Source: JANQPA01 sp964628385 (GTDB taxonomy: Bacteria; Bacteroidota; Bacteroidia; Chitinophagales; Saprospiraceae). Taken from it: DNA of 12,220 nt. The notes under the pieces are model-generated. The model did not search any database and was not told the origin of the DNA. It saw only the letters and a program-made list of their open reading frames with translations. Of the stretch, positions 1 through 7,208 are shown in pieces (position 1 is the stretch's first letter; each line of letters starts with the position of its first letter). The DNA lies in contig CAZVOD010000106.1 in NCBI GenBank assembly GCA_964628385.1, positions 1 to 12,220 on the forward strand, written 5' to 3'. Both the position numbers and the translations under genes were made by a program.

Positions 1-208
1 ACCACCAATTTACCTATTCTCTCAATTACTCACTTTTTTGTCCTGTACTTAGGTATTCAACATAAAGTGAAATTTTAACATAAAAAGCCAGGTAAGGTTG
101 AATATTTTACGGCCTAGCAAAGAAATTGTTAATGATTGGTTTTTGTGTCTATTGGCGGACACTAGACCAATGTTTAAACTTCTATATTTATAAAAAATCC
201 AACCACAC

Positions 209-799
209 ATGAGACAAATTCTAACAATTGCTTTAATCGCTACATTGACCTTGAGCCTAAATGTTACAGGTCAAGCACAATCTGGAATGGAAATGCCAAA
301 GCTGGATGCCAGCCCGATGGATATGGCTTATTTTCCTCAAAGGTATACTTTCAGAAGCTTTGGAAAGACGGAGGAAGAAAGAAATATCGAGCCTGTTATG
401 CGTGTAATTTATTCAAGACCACAAAAGAAAGACCGCGATGTTTTTAAAGATGTTGTAAAAATGGATGAGATTTGGCGAGTGGGTGCCAACGAAGCAACAG
501 AATTGATGCTGTACAAGGGCGTAAAATTTGCCGGAAAAAAGCTAAAGCCTGGTAGATATACAGTTTATGCGGTTGTAAAAGCAAATGAGTGGGAAATCCA
601 CATCAGCGATGATCTTGACAGATGGGGGCATTATGCATTCAAGCCCGAAGAAAGCACAGTAGCCAAGATGAGTGTTCCTGTTGAAAAAACACCCGATACA
701 GTAGAGGCATTCACGATAATGTTTGACGAGGTGGAAGATGGTGCACATATGATAATGGCTTGGGATGAGGCTATGGTTAGGGTACCTTTTGTATTTTAA
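209..799 (+). CDS. Secreted DUF2911 family protein
   Basis: This is a 196-residue exported protein of the DUF2911 family, which is common in Bacteroidota and has no firmly established function. Residues 1-24 form a signal peptide: a short basic start, a hydrophobic core and a likely cleavage after GQAQ. The family signature follows: IYSRP at 67-71, a K-x-R-D-V-F stretch, WRVGANEAT at 89-97, LKPGRYTVYAV at 112-122 and the WEIHISDDLDRWG block at 128-140. Length and domain coverage look complete. The start at 209 is chosen because it opens the signal peptide directly; the upstream 208 bases contain no gene I can support. The gene is apparently monocistronic and ends just before a strong hairpin. 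The family assignment is firm; the likely extracytoplasmic location is inferred from the signal peptide. Confidence 0.9.
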   Translation: MRQILTIALIATLTLSLNVTGQAQSGMEMPKLDASPMDMAYFPQRYTFRSFGKTEEERNIEPVMRVIYSRPQKKDRDVFKDVVKMDEIWRVGANEATELMLYKGVKFAGKKLKPGRYTVYAVVKANEWEIHISDDLDRWGHYAFKPEESTVAKMSVPVEKTPDTVEAFTIMFDEVEDGAHMIMAWDEAMVRVPFVF

Positions 800-823
800 T
801 CCTAAAATTATCAAGTAAACAAC

Positions 824-856
824 CCGGGGAAACTTTCTTGCAGACGGCTTCCCCGG
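824..856. terminator. Bidirectional hairpin between convergent genes
   Basis: Perfect 8-bp arms CCGGGGAA (824-831) and TTCCCCGG (849-856) enclose a 17-nt loop. The hairpin lies 25 bases after the DUF2911 stop and 54 bases beyond the end of the convergent broken gene. The GC-rich stem is followed on the + strand only by a weak T-containing tail (ATTTGTT). It is a probable transcription terminator for the + gene and may serve both directions. Confidence 0.6.
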
Positions 857-909
857 ATTTGTTAGAATATTTAGAGTGTTTTGGGATGCTAAACTGGCAT
901 TTCTAACTC

Positions 910-2314
910 TTACAACCCACTAGAAAGAATGTTGCGTTCAGTAAGGTGGGTCCAACCAGCCAAAAAGTCTGAAGCAGAAGAAGCAAAAGCACCTCTATAG
1001 AATACAGGCGTAAAGATATAATTTCCTGCTGCCCTGTCAATCCGGTTCCGTTGCCGATGTAAGTTACATTACTGATAGTAGGGATAGATAGTGGTTGATT
1101 GGTAGGAAAACCAATAGACCCTCGATGATCGGCTGCCTGATCAGTTCCCGATGCTTCAGCTCCCATGGCAAACCAAAACTGACCATTAAAGGTAGCCCCC
1201 AAACTGATATCAAAAGCATCATCGGCGGAATAAGAAACAGCAGCGTTCTTTACATTACAAATACCTCCCAGCCACTTTATACCATCATTACCGCTTGCAA
1301 AAACTTCGATCTGACTCAACTGCGTCCCACTTCCCGTGGCAGCCAAAGTCAAAGCTCCCAGGTCGTTATTGTCTCCTACAGCTGCCCCGGCATGTCTTAT
1401 AGAGCAAAATCTCATTGTAACTGAAACATCCGTATTTGTATTTCCCCCAAAAGAACTGGCAGGTATATTTTCGAGATTCTACGTAGTCTCATCAGTATTG
1501 AGATCAGCAAAACCTAAAATATAAACACCGCCCCATAAGCCCTGATCGGCCACATCCAAATCAAAGAGATCGTTTAAATTGTCATTTTCAGCTGTGAATA
1601 TAATAGGATCAGAAGCAGTACCCCGGGCAATTATATTTCCGCCGGGTGAGATGATGAGGGCACTACCGGCATCTTCGTTAGAAGGCGCAGCTGCTCCCCT
1701 TATCACTGTACCGGATTCTATATTTAGGGCCACGCCAAAATTAACATATACAAATCCATCCAGGATATATTCTCCCCTTGCCGGGCACCAGGTCTGATCT
1801 TCCGTAATTTTACCGGAAATCCTTATTCGAACATTGTCCACGAGAGCTGCATCACAGGTATTGTTGGTGATGACTATTTCATCTCCAATCGCATTTTCCA
1901 ATACACTGTTACCTCCAAACAGGACATCTGTGGTCAGCTCATTATTAGAAGCAAAATCAATGGAAGCATTTCCAAGATCTCTTGCTCTGAAAGTTACTAC
2001 AAATAAGGTGAAAGCTCCGTTGGCAATACTTACAAAACCTTCGTAGGAATACCTGATGGTGCCCGCTTCATTGTCAAATCAGTACCAGCCTGTACCGACC
2101 TTACTTCAACAAGTGCAGTATCAAACTCCAATAAGACATTGGCAGCATCCACCGGCTGGCTGTTAACCTCGGCTTGCACAATAACACTTATATCATTGCC
2201 AATTTCCGTGATTGGGTTCTCAGGGTTTTCGGTCAACGTAATCTGAGCGTACATTAGCGAAGCATTCAATAAAATTAAAAGCACTAAAAAAGCGCTGAAT
2301 TTTATAATTCTCAT
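910..2314 (-). pseudogene. Broken secreted cohesin-like / beta-rich surface protein
   Basis: Read from ATG 2314 down to TAA 910, this is one gene with three lesions. The N-terminus is a good signal peptide ending at LMYAQ. A cohesin-like beta domain follows (DAANVLLEFDTALVEV, then AGTIRYSYEGF after correction). Next is a secreted beta-rich domain found in Bacteroidota surface proteins, with VRISGKI-like, GTVIRG, PIIFTAE, GLWGGVYILG, CSIRHAG, IEVFASGNDGIKWLGG and DDAFD...GQFWF. Lesions: a one-base loss near 2070 (frame change inside T-N-E-A-G-T), an in-frame TAG at 1479-1481 where the family usually has a residue such as Gln, and one G lost from a G-run at 1032-1034. Past that point the frame reads NYIFTPVFYRGAF to the stop at 910. 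Restoring two bases gives exactly 469 codons. Decay or assembly error are both possible. I recognise domains but no gene name. Confidence 0.8.
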
Positions 2315-2770
2315 ACTGGATAGAAATTATGTAAATGTTTAAAAAATTGGCTGCTGCAATTTCATTACTAGCAAGCTGAATAAAAGCAAGTGGTAAATTA
2401 TTAAATGCAGTCAAGGCATAGTTTCTCATTCGGCAGTATTTTGGTTTACTTGTATTGGTTTGGTTGATTTGCACAACAAAGTTGGTCCAAATAGCCGGAT
2501 CAAAAATTTAATTATGCTCCAAATCAGTGTAATATTGTTTTTAAAAGATTGGCTTTTCCTTTTTAGAGAGCAATTTTCTATTGGCTTGAGTAAGTTAAAG
2601 CTACTTCGGCACCTTTCCATCCCGGGCCTACCTACCGAAATCAATAAAAAAGAGATACCTACTACTCCACTCCATCTTTAGGTTGTGAAATAGAAAACCA
2701 AAACCCTTTCGAAAAAAGACAGGAAAATTGTAATTTTAGGATCCTAAGAAAATACCGACAACAAAAGATA
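2315..2770. other. Divergent intergenic region, no convincing gene
   Basis: This 456-bp spacer separates the start of the broken minus-strand gene from the DUF2007 gene. Short ORFs on both strands (about 70-85 codons) show no recognisable domain, no signal peptide and no better start context than chance, so none is called. It should hold the divergent promoters; only the + side one (2707-2738) is reasonably visible. Confidence 0.5.
2707..2738 (+). promoter_or_regulatory. Candidate Bacteroidota-type promoter for the DUF2007 gene
   Basis: TTTC at 2707-2710 and TAATTTTA at 2731-2738 are separated by 20 bases. They resemble the Bacteroidota housekeeping -33 TTTG and -7 TAnnTTTG elements, with one mismatch in each. 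The expected transcript start would leave a leader of about 25 bases before ATG 2771. It rests on motif resemblance only. Confidence 0.4.
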
Positions 2771-3472
2771 ATGGACCATATACTAGACAATGAGTTTGCC
2801 TCGAGTAACTACGAAAACTATCGCGAATTTTTGAGTAAGGATGAAGCAGTAGCATTTGGTCGGTGGCTCAGAGAGCATAATATAGATCTTAAAATTGAAG
2901 AACCTTCTACACTGATTGATGAAGCTATTGTAGGGACAGCGATGATACCTAAAGCAGTAGTTAAGGTCAACGCTAATGATTTCAGTAAAGTCAATCAATT
3001 ACTTTCCCGCCAGGCAGAACAGGAAGAATTAAGTAACGATCATTATCTACGCACATTTACGGACCTGGAGTTATTTGATGTCCTTAAGCTTTCGGATCGT
3101 TGGAATATAGAAGATCGCATCTTTGCCAAGCGGCTTTTGACCGAACGCGGTTATGAGGTGCCGGAAGAAAGAGTCAGGGAGCATGAGCGTCAGAAGTACC
3201 AGGAGCTTAAATCTGGCAAGCCGGGCAATCCTATCAATATGATCATCTATCTGTTGAGTATTATTTTTGGGGTAGTTTTTTTTCATCCACTATTTTTTCT
3301 CGCGGGTATTGGCATGGGCTGGTACTACTGGAAGGATACCAGTACAGATCCCAATGGAGAACTTTTCTATACTTTTGCTGAATCTACCCGATTGATAGGT
3401 CAAATTATCTTCTTTACGGGGATTCTATTAGTTCTAATTTTTGGAGGTATTTATTTAAGTATGATGATTTAG
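2771..3472 (+). CDS. DUF2007-domain membrane protein
   Basis: This is a 233-residue protein. Residues about 15-80 match the DUF2007 'putative signal transducing protein' fold: a start resembling NYREFLSKDEAVAFGRWL, then IDLKIEE, then AVVKVNANDFSKVNQLL. A second small helical segment follows at about 92-130 (FTDLELFDVLK...IEDRIFAKRLLTERG), a pairing seen in Bacteroidota homologues. A charged linker leads to hydrophobic segments at about 155-187 (probably two passes) and 206-231, so the protein is anchored in the inner membrane by its C-terminus with the DUF2007 domain probably cytoplasmic. The biochemical role of DUF2007 is not established. The gene stands alone, flanked by gene remnants on both sides, and appears intact. 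Confidence 0.8.
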   Translation: MDHILDNEFASSNYENYREFLSKDEAVAFGRWLREHNIDLKIEEPSTLIDEAIVGTAMIPKAVVKVNANDFSKVNQLLSRQAEQEELSNDHYLRTFTDLELFDVLKLSDRWNIEDRIFAKRLLTERGYEVPEERVREHERQKYQELKSGKPGNPINMIIYLLSIIFGVVFFHPLFFLAGIGMGWYYWKDTSTDPNGELFYTFAESTRLIGQIIFFTGILLVLIFGGIYLSMMI

Positions 3473-3523
3473 GAAAGCTCAGTCACCTGTTTACTTTTCA
3501 TTCCCCAAAATTTTTAGCATCAC

Positions 3524-3670
3524 ATGAAGTCATTTTTGGTTATTCTGCCCCTGCTCATCTTCAGACAACTAGCTTTTGGACAAGAAATTGATACAAGCCT
3601 GCATATGGACTTTAATGTACCACAAAAATGCTTTAAAAATCATTCCGGGGTTGGATGCCAGTTTATTTGA
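3524..3670 (+). CDS. 48-codon secreted ORF, possibly a truncated gene
   Basis: ATG 3524 opens a textbook signal peptide (MKSFLVILPLLIF, likely cut after AFGQ) followed by only 28 further residues, including two cysteines, before TGA at 3668-3670. I recognise no mature domain. It lies 51 bases after the DUF2007 stop and only 11 bases from the end of the opposing SUMF1 remnant. The short mature part and the neighbouring wreckage suggest the 5' end of a larger secreted-protein gene whose remainder is gone. A genuine small secreted peptide cannot be excluded. Confidence 0.35.
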   Translation: MKSFLVILPLLIFRQLAFGQEIDTSLHMDFNVPQKCFKNHSGVGCQFI

Positions 3671-3681
3671 ATAGGTTACAG

Positions 3682-4026
3682 CTATGGTTTTTCTTCGGGT
3701 ACAGAAGCTGCCAGCCTAAAAACCAGGTCATAAACGCAGTAAGTGGGCTCAAAAATAGGCAGGCGATATAGAATACCGGTCTTTTCTCGCCACCAATTAC
3801 AGTAGTCCTGGGCACCATACCAGCTCACTCTGACTACCGGATGCTCCTGAAAGCCACCGATAACTTCATGGGCGCCATTTTTTTAACGAAAGGGAGACTT
3901 ACCACCCTTTTCTATCTTAGGGTATAATTCTATCCACTTTGTTCCGTCCTCGGCGCGGTCTTCCCTGGTATTTAGAAAAAAGCAAAATTCTTTGTTGGCA
4001 ACCTCATAAGTTGATAAGGAAAACTC
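3682..4026 (-). pseudogene. Decayed SUMF1 / formylglycine-generating-enzyme-like gene
   Basis: The minus strand from 4026 to TAG 3682 reads as an FGE-sulfatase-type fold: FSLSTYEVANKEFCFFLN, then TKWIELYP, then HPVVRVSWYGAQDYCNWW and the YRLP motif. These are hallmark positions of the family (YEVTN.EF..FLN, HPV..VSW..A..YC.W). It cannot make a protein as it stands. No start codon is in frame, and upstream codons run into a stop, with a likely continuing frame (VEDVKFS) shifted nearby. A TAA sits at 3883-3885 beside an A-run. After YRLP the roughly 100 residues expected from the family are missing, and the reading jumps to a C-terminal-like DLVFRLAAS. Such proteins in Bacteroidota are often lipoproteins or gliding/secretion partners; which type this was cannot be said. 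Confidence 0.75.
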
Positions 4027-4078
4027 GGACAAAGCTAAACTTTACATCTTCTACGAATTACTTTTCCAAACAAATTAT

Positions 4079-4112
4079 AAAAAAAATAAGCTGACGCAAA
4101 ATACGTCAACTT
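4079..4112 (-). terminator. Intrinsic terminator of the LPP20-like gene
   Basis: On the minus strand AAGTTGACG and CGTCAGCTT form a 9-bp stem (one G-U pair in RNA) around a 7-nt loop, followed after one A by a run of eight T. The stem lies at 4088-4112 and the T-run at 4079-4086. It is about 40 bases past the stop of the minus-strand lipoprotein gene. The G-U pair and the U-run both favour the minus direction. Confidence 0.8.
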
Positions 4113-4152
4113 AAGTGGTTGTTTTGGGGAATTAAGATTTTAGGCTTTCAGG

Positions 4153-4827
4153 CTATTGCAAATTGAGCATGTTATCCAGCTTTTTGTGTAGATCTTCAGA
4201 CTTCTTACGAAGTTCATCCCGGATGGCTTCTTTGGTAACTTCATTAGCCATCTTTTGATTGTAAGCGATGCGCACCAATGATTCAACATTTCTTCCCTTA
4301 TCGCGGTAAGCTTCAAAGAGTACGATCACCCGGCCCAGCTTTTGGCTGATGATATTTTTAGCTGCCGTAACGGTTTCAGTGATTGAAGCAGCTTCTTCTT
4401 GTGTAAGCTGTTCATTGGCAATACTTTGCTCAGTAAGTGCAGCAATATTACTTTCAATTTTACTGGCTAATTCTAGCTTTGCAGCTTCCATAGCCTGATT
4501 TTTGGCTGCAATCTTTGTTCCTCCAATGGCAGCTGCTTCTCCAGTGATGTACAAAGGATACCCCTGATCATCCGTCTTGAACTGCATCTGATAGCTCTTT
4601 GTTAGCGAAACTTCCATAGGAAGAGCTCCTGGTGGAACATAATAGCCTTCCTTTTCCAATTGCCTGGCTTCTCTTCCGGCATCTTTTTCTAAAGACTTCA
4701 TTGTGGTGCCGGTGCTACCACAACTGCTCATCCCCAAAGCTGTAATAAAAGCAAAAAATAAAAAGGTGGCGTTCTTCAACATGTACTGTCCCATGATTCT
4801 AATTTTTTTTGGATGTTTTAATTTCAT
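4153..4827 (-). CDS. LPP20-like lipoprotein
   Basis: This envelope lipoprotein resembles the LPP20 family. The ORF opens at 4827, but Met12 (4794) or Met16 (4782) would give a more normal lipoprotein signal (MLKNATFLFFAFITALGMSSC), so the true start may be 33 or 45 bases downstream. The lipobox Cys is residue 36 in the long numbering. The LPP20-like region runs from about residue 92 (YITGEAAAIGGTKIAAKNQAMEAAKLELASKI) to about 190. It contains the family's typical block in which a conserved alanine-rich helix is followed by a second helix (TETVTAAKNIISQKL) and a beta strand (RVIVLFEAY). The C-terminal 35 residues are charged and probably coiled coil. The function of the family is unclear. The gene is monocistronic with its own terminator. 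Confidence 0.8.
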   Translation of the reverse strand: MKLKHPKKIRIMGQYMLKNATFLFFAFITALGMSSCGSTGTTMKSLEKDAGREARQLEKEGYYVPPGALPMEVSLTKSYQMQFKTDDQGYPLYITGEAAAIGGTKIAAKNQAMEAAKLELASKIESNIAALTEQSIANEQLTQEEAASITETVTAAKNIISQKLGRVIVLFEAYRDKGRNVESLVRIAYNQKMANEVTKEAIRDELRKKSEDLHKKLDNMLNLQ

Positions 4828-5251
4828 TTTGGTTGATGGTAGAATAAAAAAATCTGAAAAAACTTTTTTTTCCTTTGCTCAATTAGTGCATTTCAATCGA
4901 GGATGGTACACAAGCAGGTCTTAGTTTTTTTAAAAAAATCAGAAAATTTATTTTTCAACAAAAAGAAAATAATAACTGAGTAAAAGTGACTACTGATAAA
5001 TAAATTAAAATTTCAATTTTAGATATTCTTGAAAAATTTAAGTTGGAGATAGAACAAAAACTTAGTCAGGATAATGGCAAATGTTACACTCTGATACTAA
5101 TATGACACAAACATGGTTATAGATATCCAACAAGAGAAGTTTTTTTTGCGTTATTCCAAGGTAAATCAAAAAAGATAATCATGAAAAGTCAAAGCTTTAC
5201 TCGGATTAAGATTTTTTGTATATTCCTTAAAAAACAAAAAGACACTAGCGA
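4828..5251. other. AT-rich divergent intergenic region
   Basis: This 424-bp spacer lies between the minus-strand LPP20-like gene and the + strand small membrane protein. It is very AT-rich, with several long A or T runs (for example around 4860-4870 and 4925-4940). I see no RNA gene or convincing domain. The only candidate coding element is the 24-codon ORF at 5181. A sequence TATATTCC at 5219-5226 weakly resembles a -7 element but falls inside that ORF. Confidence 0.5.
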
Positions 5252-5255
5252 ATGA
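5181..5255 (+). CDS. 24-codon upstream ORF overlapping the next start (ATGA)
   Basis: ATG 5181 begins a 24-residue basic reading (MKSQSFTRIKIFC...) that ends with TGA at 5253-5255. The next gene's ATG is at 5252, giving the classic ATGA stop-start overlap used for translational coupling. The ATG is preceded by an A-rich stretch, a favourable context in Bacteroidota, which rarely rely on Shine-Dalgarno pairing. No family is recognised and codon evidence is too short to judge. It may be a leader peptide or simply chance. Confidence 0.3.
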   Translation: MKSQSFTRIKIFCIFLKKQKDTSE

Positions 5256-5503
5256 CATTTCTAGAAGCAATTACTTGGGACTATTTACTAGTTGTAGGTA
5301 TCTCATTTTTGATGAGTGCCTCTGTGGTTTACTATCGCCTGTTCATTTCTACGGGCTACTCGAATCCAAATGATGATCATGACGATGATGGAGGATTTGA
5401 CAGAGATCCGAAGGATCCAATCTTAGATTTGCCAGACGGCGTAACAACACTCGATGAATGGGAGAAAGAGCATTCCAAAGACAAGGAATTAGCAGGGGCC
5501 TAG
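5252..5503 (+). CDS. Small Asp-rich single-pass membrane protein
   Basis: This is an 83-residue protein. A hydrophobic segment at about 10-32 is likely a membrane anchor. It is followed by a very acidic stretch at 40-56 with D42-x-D44-x-D46-G47, the spacing of calcium-binding loops of the dockerin/EF-hand/thrombospondin-3 kind, although no acidic residue sits at the usual twelfth position. A conserved-looking DLPDGVTTLDEWEKE lies near the C-terminus. There is no signal-peptidase site that I can see, so it is probably N-in or N-out anchored with the acidic tail free. No family is recognised. It converges on yebC across a hairpin and may be translated together with the upstream 24-codon ORF. 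Confidence 0.65.
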   Translation: MTFLEAITWDYLLVVGISFLMSASVVYYRLFISTGYSNPNDDHDDDGGFDRDPKDPILDLPDGVTTLDEWEKEHSKDKELAGA

Positions 5504-5527
5504 CGTCCAAATTTAGTGGATTATTGA

Positions 5528-5561
5528 GCTTTGAAGAAATAATTTGATATTTCTTCAAAGC
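5528..5561. terminator. Long-stem hairpin between convergent genes
   Basis: A perfect 14-bp inverted repeat, GCTTTGAAGAAATA (5528-5541) and its complement (5548-5561), surrounds a 6-nt loop. It is placed between the 5503 stop and the yebC stop at 5578. Neither side has a long T-run, so it may act as a bidirectional terminator or an RNA end stabiliser rather than a classical intrinsic terminator. Confidence 0.6.
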
Positions 5562-5577
5562 CCTATAAAATCAAAAG

Positions 5578-6291
5578 CTATGCAATGTTAGTAAATACTG
5601 CCTGAATGTCGTCATTGTCATCGAACTTATCTAGCATCTTTTCTATTTCTTCCATTTGTTCATCTGTAAATTCCACAGGGCTGGTCGGATATCTTTTTAA
5701 AGACGCGTTTTGAACATCGATTTTTCTTTCTTCCAATGCAGTATTCAGAGAGCCAAAGTTGGTAAAATCACCGTACACATAAACATTACCCTCATCATCT
5801 TCATCAATTTCTTCCAACCCATCGTCGATTAGTTCTAGCTCTAATTCTTCAATGTCTATTTCGTTTGTTTTCAAAAAATGGAAAACAGCTTTCCTGTCAA
5901 AAAGGAATTCTAAAGACCCCATAGGTACCATACCTCCTCCGGCTTTGCTAAATATAGCTTTTACATCAGCAACGGTCCGATTGATATTATCAGTAGCACA
6001 TTCTACTATCACTAATACGCCATGCGGCCCTTTACCTTCGTAGTGCAACTCGGTGTATTCAGCAGCATCTTTTCCGATAGCTCTATCAATAGCTGCCTCT
6101 ATATTAGCTTTGGGTAAATTTTGAACTTTGGCATTCTGGATAGCAGTACGCAACTTGGCATTCATTTCCGGATCGGGACCTCCTTCTTTGGCAGCTACAG
6201 TTATAGCTTTAGCCAGCTTAGGAAATAACCTGGACATCTTTCCCCAACGCTTTTCTTTCGCCTCCCTACGATATTCAAATGCTCTTCCCAT
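5578..6291 (-). CDS. yebC: YebC/PmpR family protein
   Basis: This is a full-length 237-residue member of the YebC/PmpR family (DUF28). These proteins were long listed as transcription regulators, and recent work links the family to ribosome function and relief of stalling. The start MGRAFEYRR matches the Bacteroidota form of the family, replacing the MAGHSKW seen in many other bacteria, so ATG 6291 is well supported. Domain markers in order: DPEMN at 40-44, a helix with LPKANIEAAIDRAIGK, YEGKGPHG at 84-91, the TDNINRT motif at 100-106, the GGGMVPMGSL block at 118-126 and a long acidic region. The C-terminal third continues to YPTSPVEFTDEQ and an Asp-rich helix. The gene is cytoplasmic and monocistronic with its own promoter. 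Confidence 0.95.
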   Translation of the reverse strand: MGRAFEYRREAKEKRWGKMSRLFPKLAKAITVAAKEGGPDPEMNAKLRTAIQNAKVQNLPKANIEAAIDRAIGKDAAEYTELHYEGKGPHGVLVIVECATDNINRTVADVKAIFSKAGGGMVPMGSLEFLFDRKAVFHFLKTNEIDIEELELELIDDGLEEIDEDDEGNVYVYGDFTNFGSLNTALEERKIDVQNASLKRYPTSPVEFTDEQMEEIEKMLDKFDDNDDIQAVFTNIA

Positions 6292-6613
6292 TATTTTACA
6301 TATTAGTAGTTATCCAATAAAATTCTATAATTTTAAATTACCATACGGCATTTTTGTTTTCCAGATTGCAAAAGTATTAATTTACTAATAACTTTTCCAA
6401 CAGAATACCAGCTTTCCGCTGATGGTTTCGTCCCGCCAAAAACAACTCTTTTTTCATCATCAATACGTCTGGTGGTAGACCAACAAGTGAAAAGAATCTG
6501 ACCCGCCGTCAGGAAATTAATGTAAGCAACCATCACATAGCATACCTAATGGCAGACCTACCTTTTTCACCTAATTTTTTCTGTTTCTAATCTGCCCCTT
6601 CGAGACAGATCTA
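6292..6613. other. yebC upstream region, no other gene seen
   Basis: This spacer of about 320 bp contains the yebC promoter and leader. A 67-codon minus-strand ORF inside it (6333-6536) has no recognisable domain and overlaps the promoter elements, so it is not called. A small inverted repeat GTCT...AGAC occurs near 6468-6480. Nothing else is visible. Confidence 0.5.
6369..6400 (-). promoter_or_regulatory. Bacteroidota-type promoter of yebC
   Basis: On the minus strand TTGG (6397-6400) and TACTTTTG (6369-6376) are separated by 20 bases. The -7 element matches TAnnTTTG exactly, followed by C, and the TTG core of the -33 element is present. The implied start leaves a leader of roughly 70 bases to ATG 6291. 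This is the best promoter match in the window. Confidence 0.7.
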
Positions 6614-7126
6614 TTATTTAATAATAATAGTAGTATCTCCGGTAAATTCATTGGAGATATTTACCTCCACATTACCCAGCTCTCCGATATGCCCCTCTTT
6701 TAGTAAAAAACCTTCGGCATTACTGTAGAATACTTCGTAAAACGTTTCTAGATTTCCCGAGGGATTTAATTCACCTAACCAGGCTTTAGATTCTTCAGGG
6801 TAAAGCCTAAAAAGAATAACATCGCCATCCGAGAATAGCCGACCTACTTCGAAATATTTAAACTCGAGATTATACGGCTCTATGGAGTTATAGGATTTTT
6901 CTTTCCATTCGGCTTCGCTTAAAGCACAGAAGACGCTGATACTGTCCGTTAGAAAACTTTCAGTGAGTGTCATCGGAAGCGGCATGTAAGTGCCGTTGCA
7001 AAGATCTATCATCGGAGGACTGCCATTCTCCACACCGGACGTGGTCTCTTTGGAGTTGTTTTGGCAGTAACATAAAATAATGGTCAAAAGAAGAATTATG
7101 GAGATTGTACCAAAACGGGTTTTCAT
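6614..7126 (-). CDS. Small secreted protein or lipoprotein, unknown function
   Basis: This 170-residue protein begins with a clean export signal (basic MKTR, then a hydrophobic core to about residue 20). Cysteines at 19 and 21 suggest a lipoprotein, but the candidate lipobox L-C-Y-C has Tyr at -1, which is unusual, so ordinary secretion is also possible. The mature part has two further cysteines (about 43 and 67) and is acidic, with a mixed alpha/beta pattern; I recognise no family. It follows the 1199-residue repeat protein on the same strand by 82 bases, so it could be co-transcribed and work with it, though a hairpin lies between them. ATG 7126 is chosen because it starts the signal directly. 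Confidence 0.7.
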   Translation of the reverse strand: MKTRFGTISIILLLTIILCYCQNNSKETTSGVENGSPPMIDLCNGTYMPLPMTLTESFLTDSISVFCALSEAEWKEKSYNSIEPYNLEFKYFEVGRLFSDGDVILFRLYPEESKAWLGELNPSGNLETFYEVFYSNAEGFLLKEGHIGELGNVEVNISNEFTGDTTIIIK

Positions 7127-7147
7127 TAATTTTTCCTATAAAAATAA

Positions 7148-7194
7148 GGATTATTGACATAGGATACCAGACTTTTTTCCCACGACAATAATCC
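7148..7194 (-). repeat. Inverted repeat in gap after the giant gene
   Basis: Perfect 9-bp arms GGATTATTG and CAATAATCC lie at 7148-7156 and 7186-7194, separated by 29 bases. On the minus strand the second arm is followed by CTTATTTTT-like T-rich sequence. It may be a weak terminator or attenuator between the giant repeat gene and the small secreted protein, or an operator-like palindrome for the latter. The long loop weakens the terminator reading. Confidence 0.4.
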
Positions 7195-7208
7195 GCTAGA
7201 ATAGACTA

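Noticed and set aside
1..208. Promoter of the DUF2911 gene
   Set aside because: TATATTTA at 183-190 resembles a -7 element, but no -33 element lies at the right distance.
903..1415. A separate 170-codon minus-strand gene
   Set aside because: It is the C-terminal part of the broken gene at 910-2314. Its last 40 residues are out-of-frame nonsense after the G-run deletion at 1032-1034.
1095..2046. Several + strand ORFs of 60-110 codons
   Set aside because: They lie antisense to the broken surface-protein gene, with no domain or plausible start context.
2426..2681. Overlapping ORFs of about 72 codons on both strands
   Set aside because: No domain, signal or partner is visible. They occupy an AT-rich spacer and are mutual antisense shadows.
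6333..6536. 67-codon minus-strand ORF upstream of yebC
   Set aside because: It overlaps the well-matched yebC promoter and has no recognisable features.
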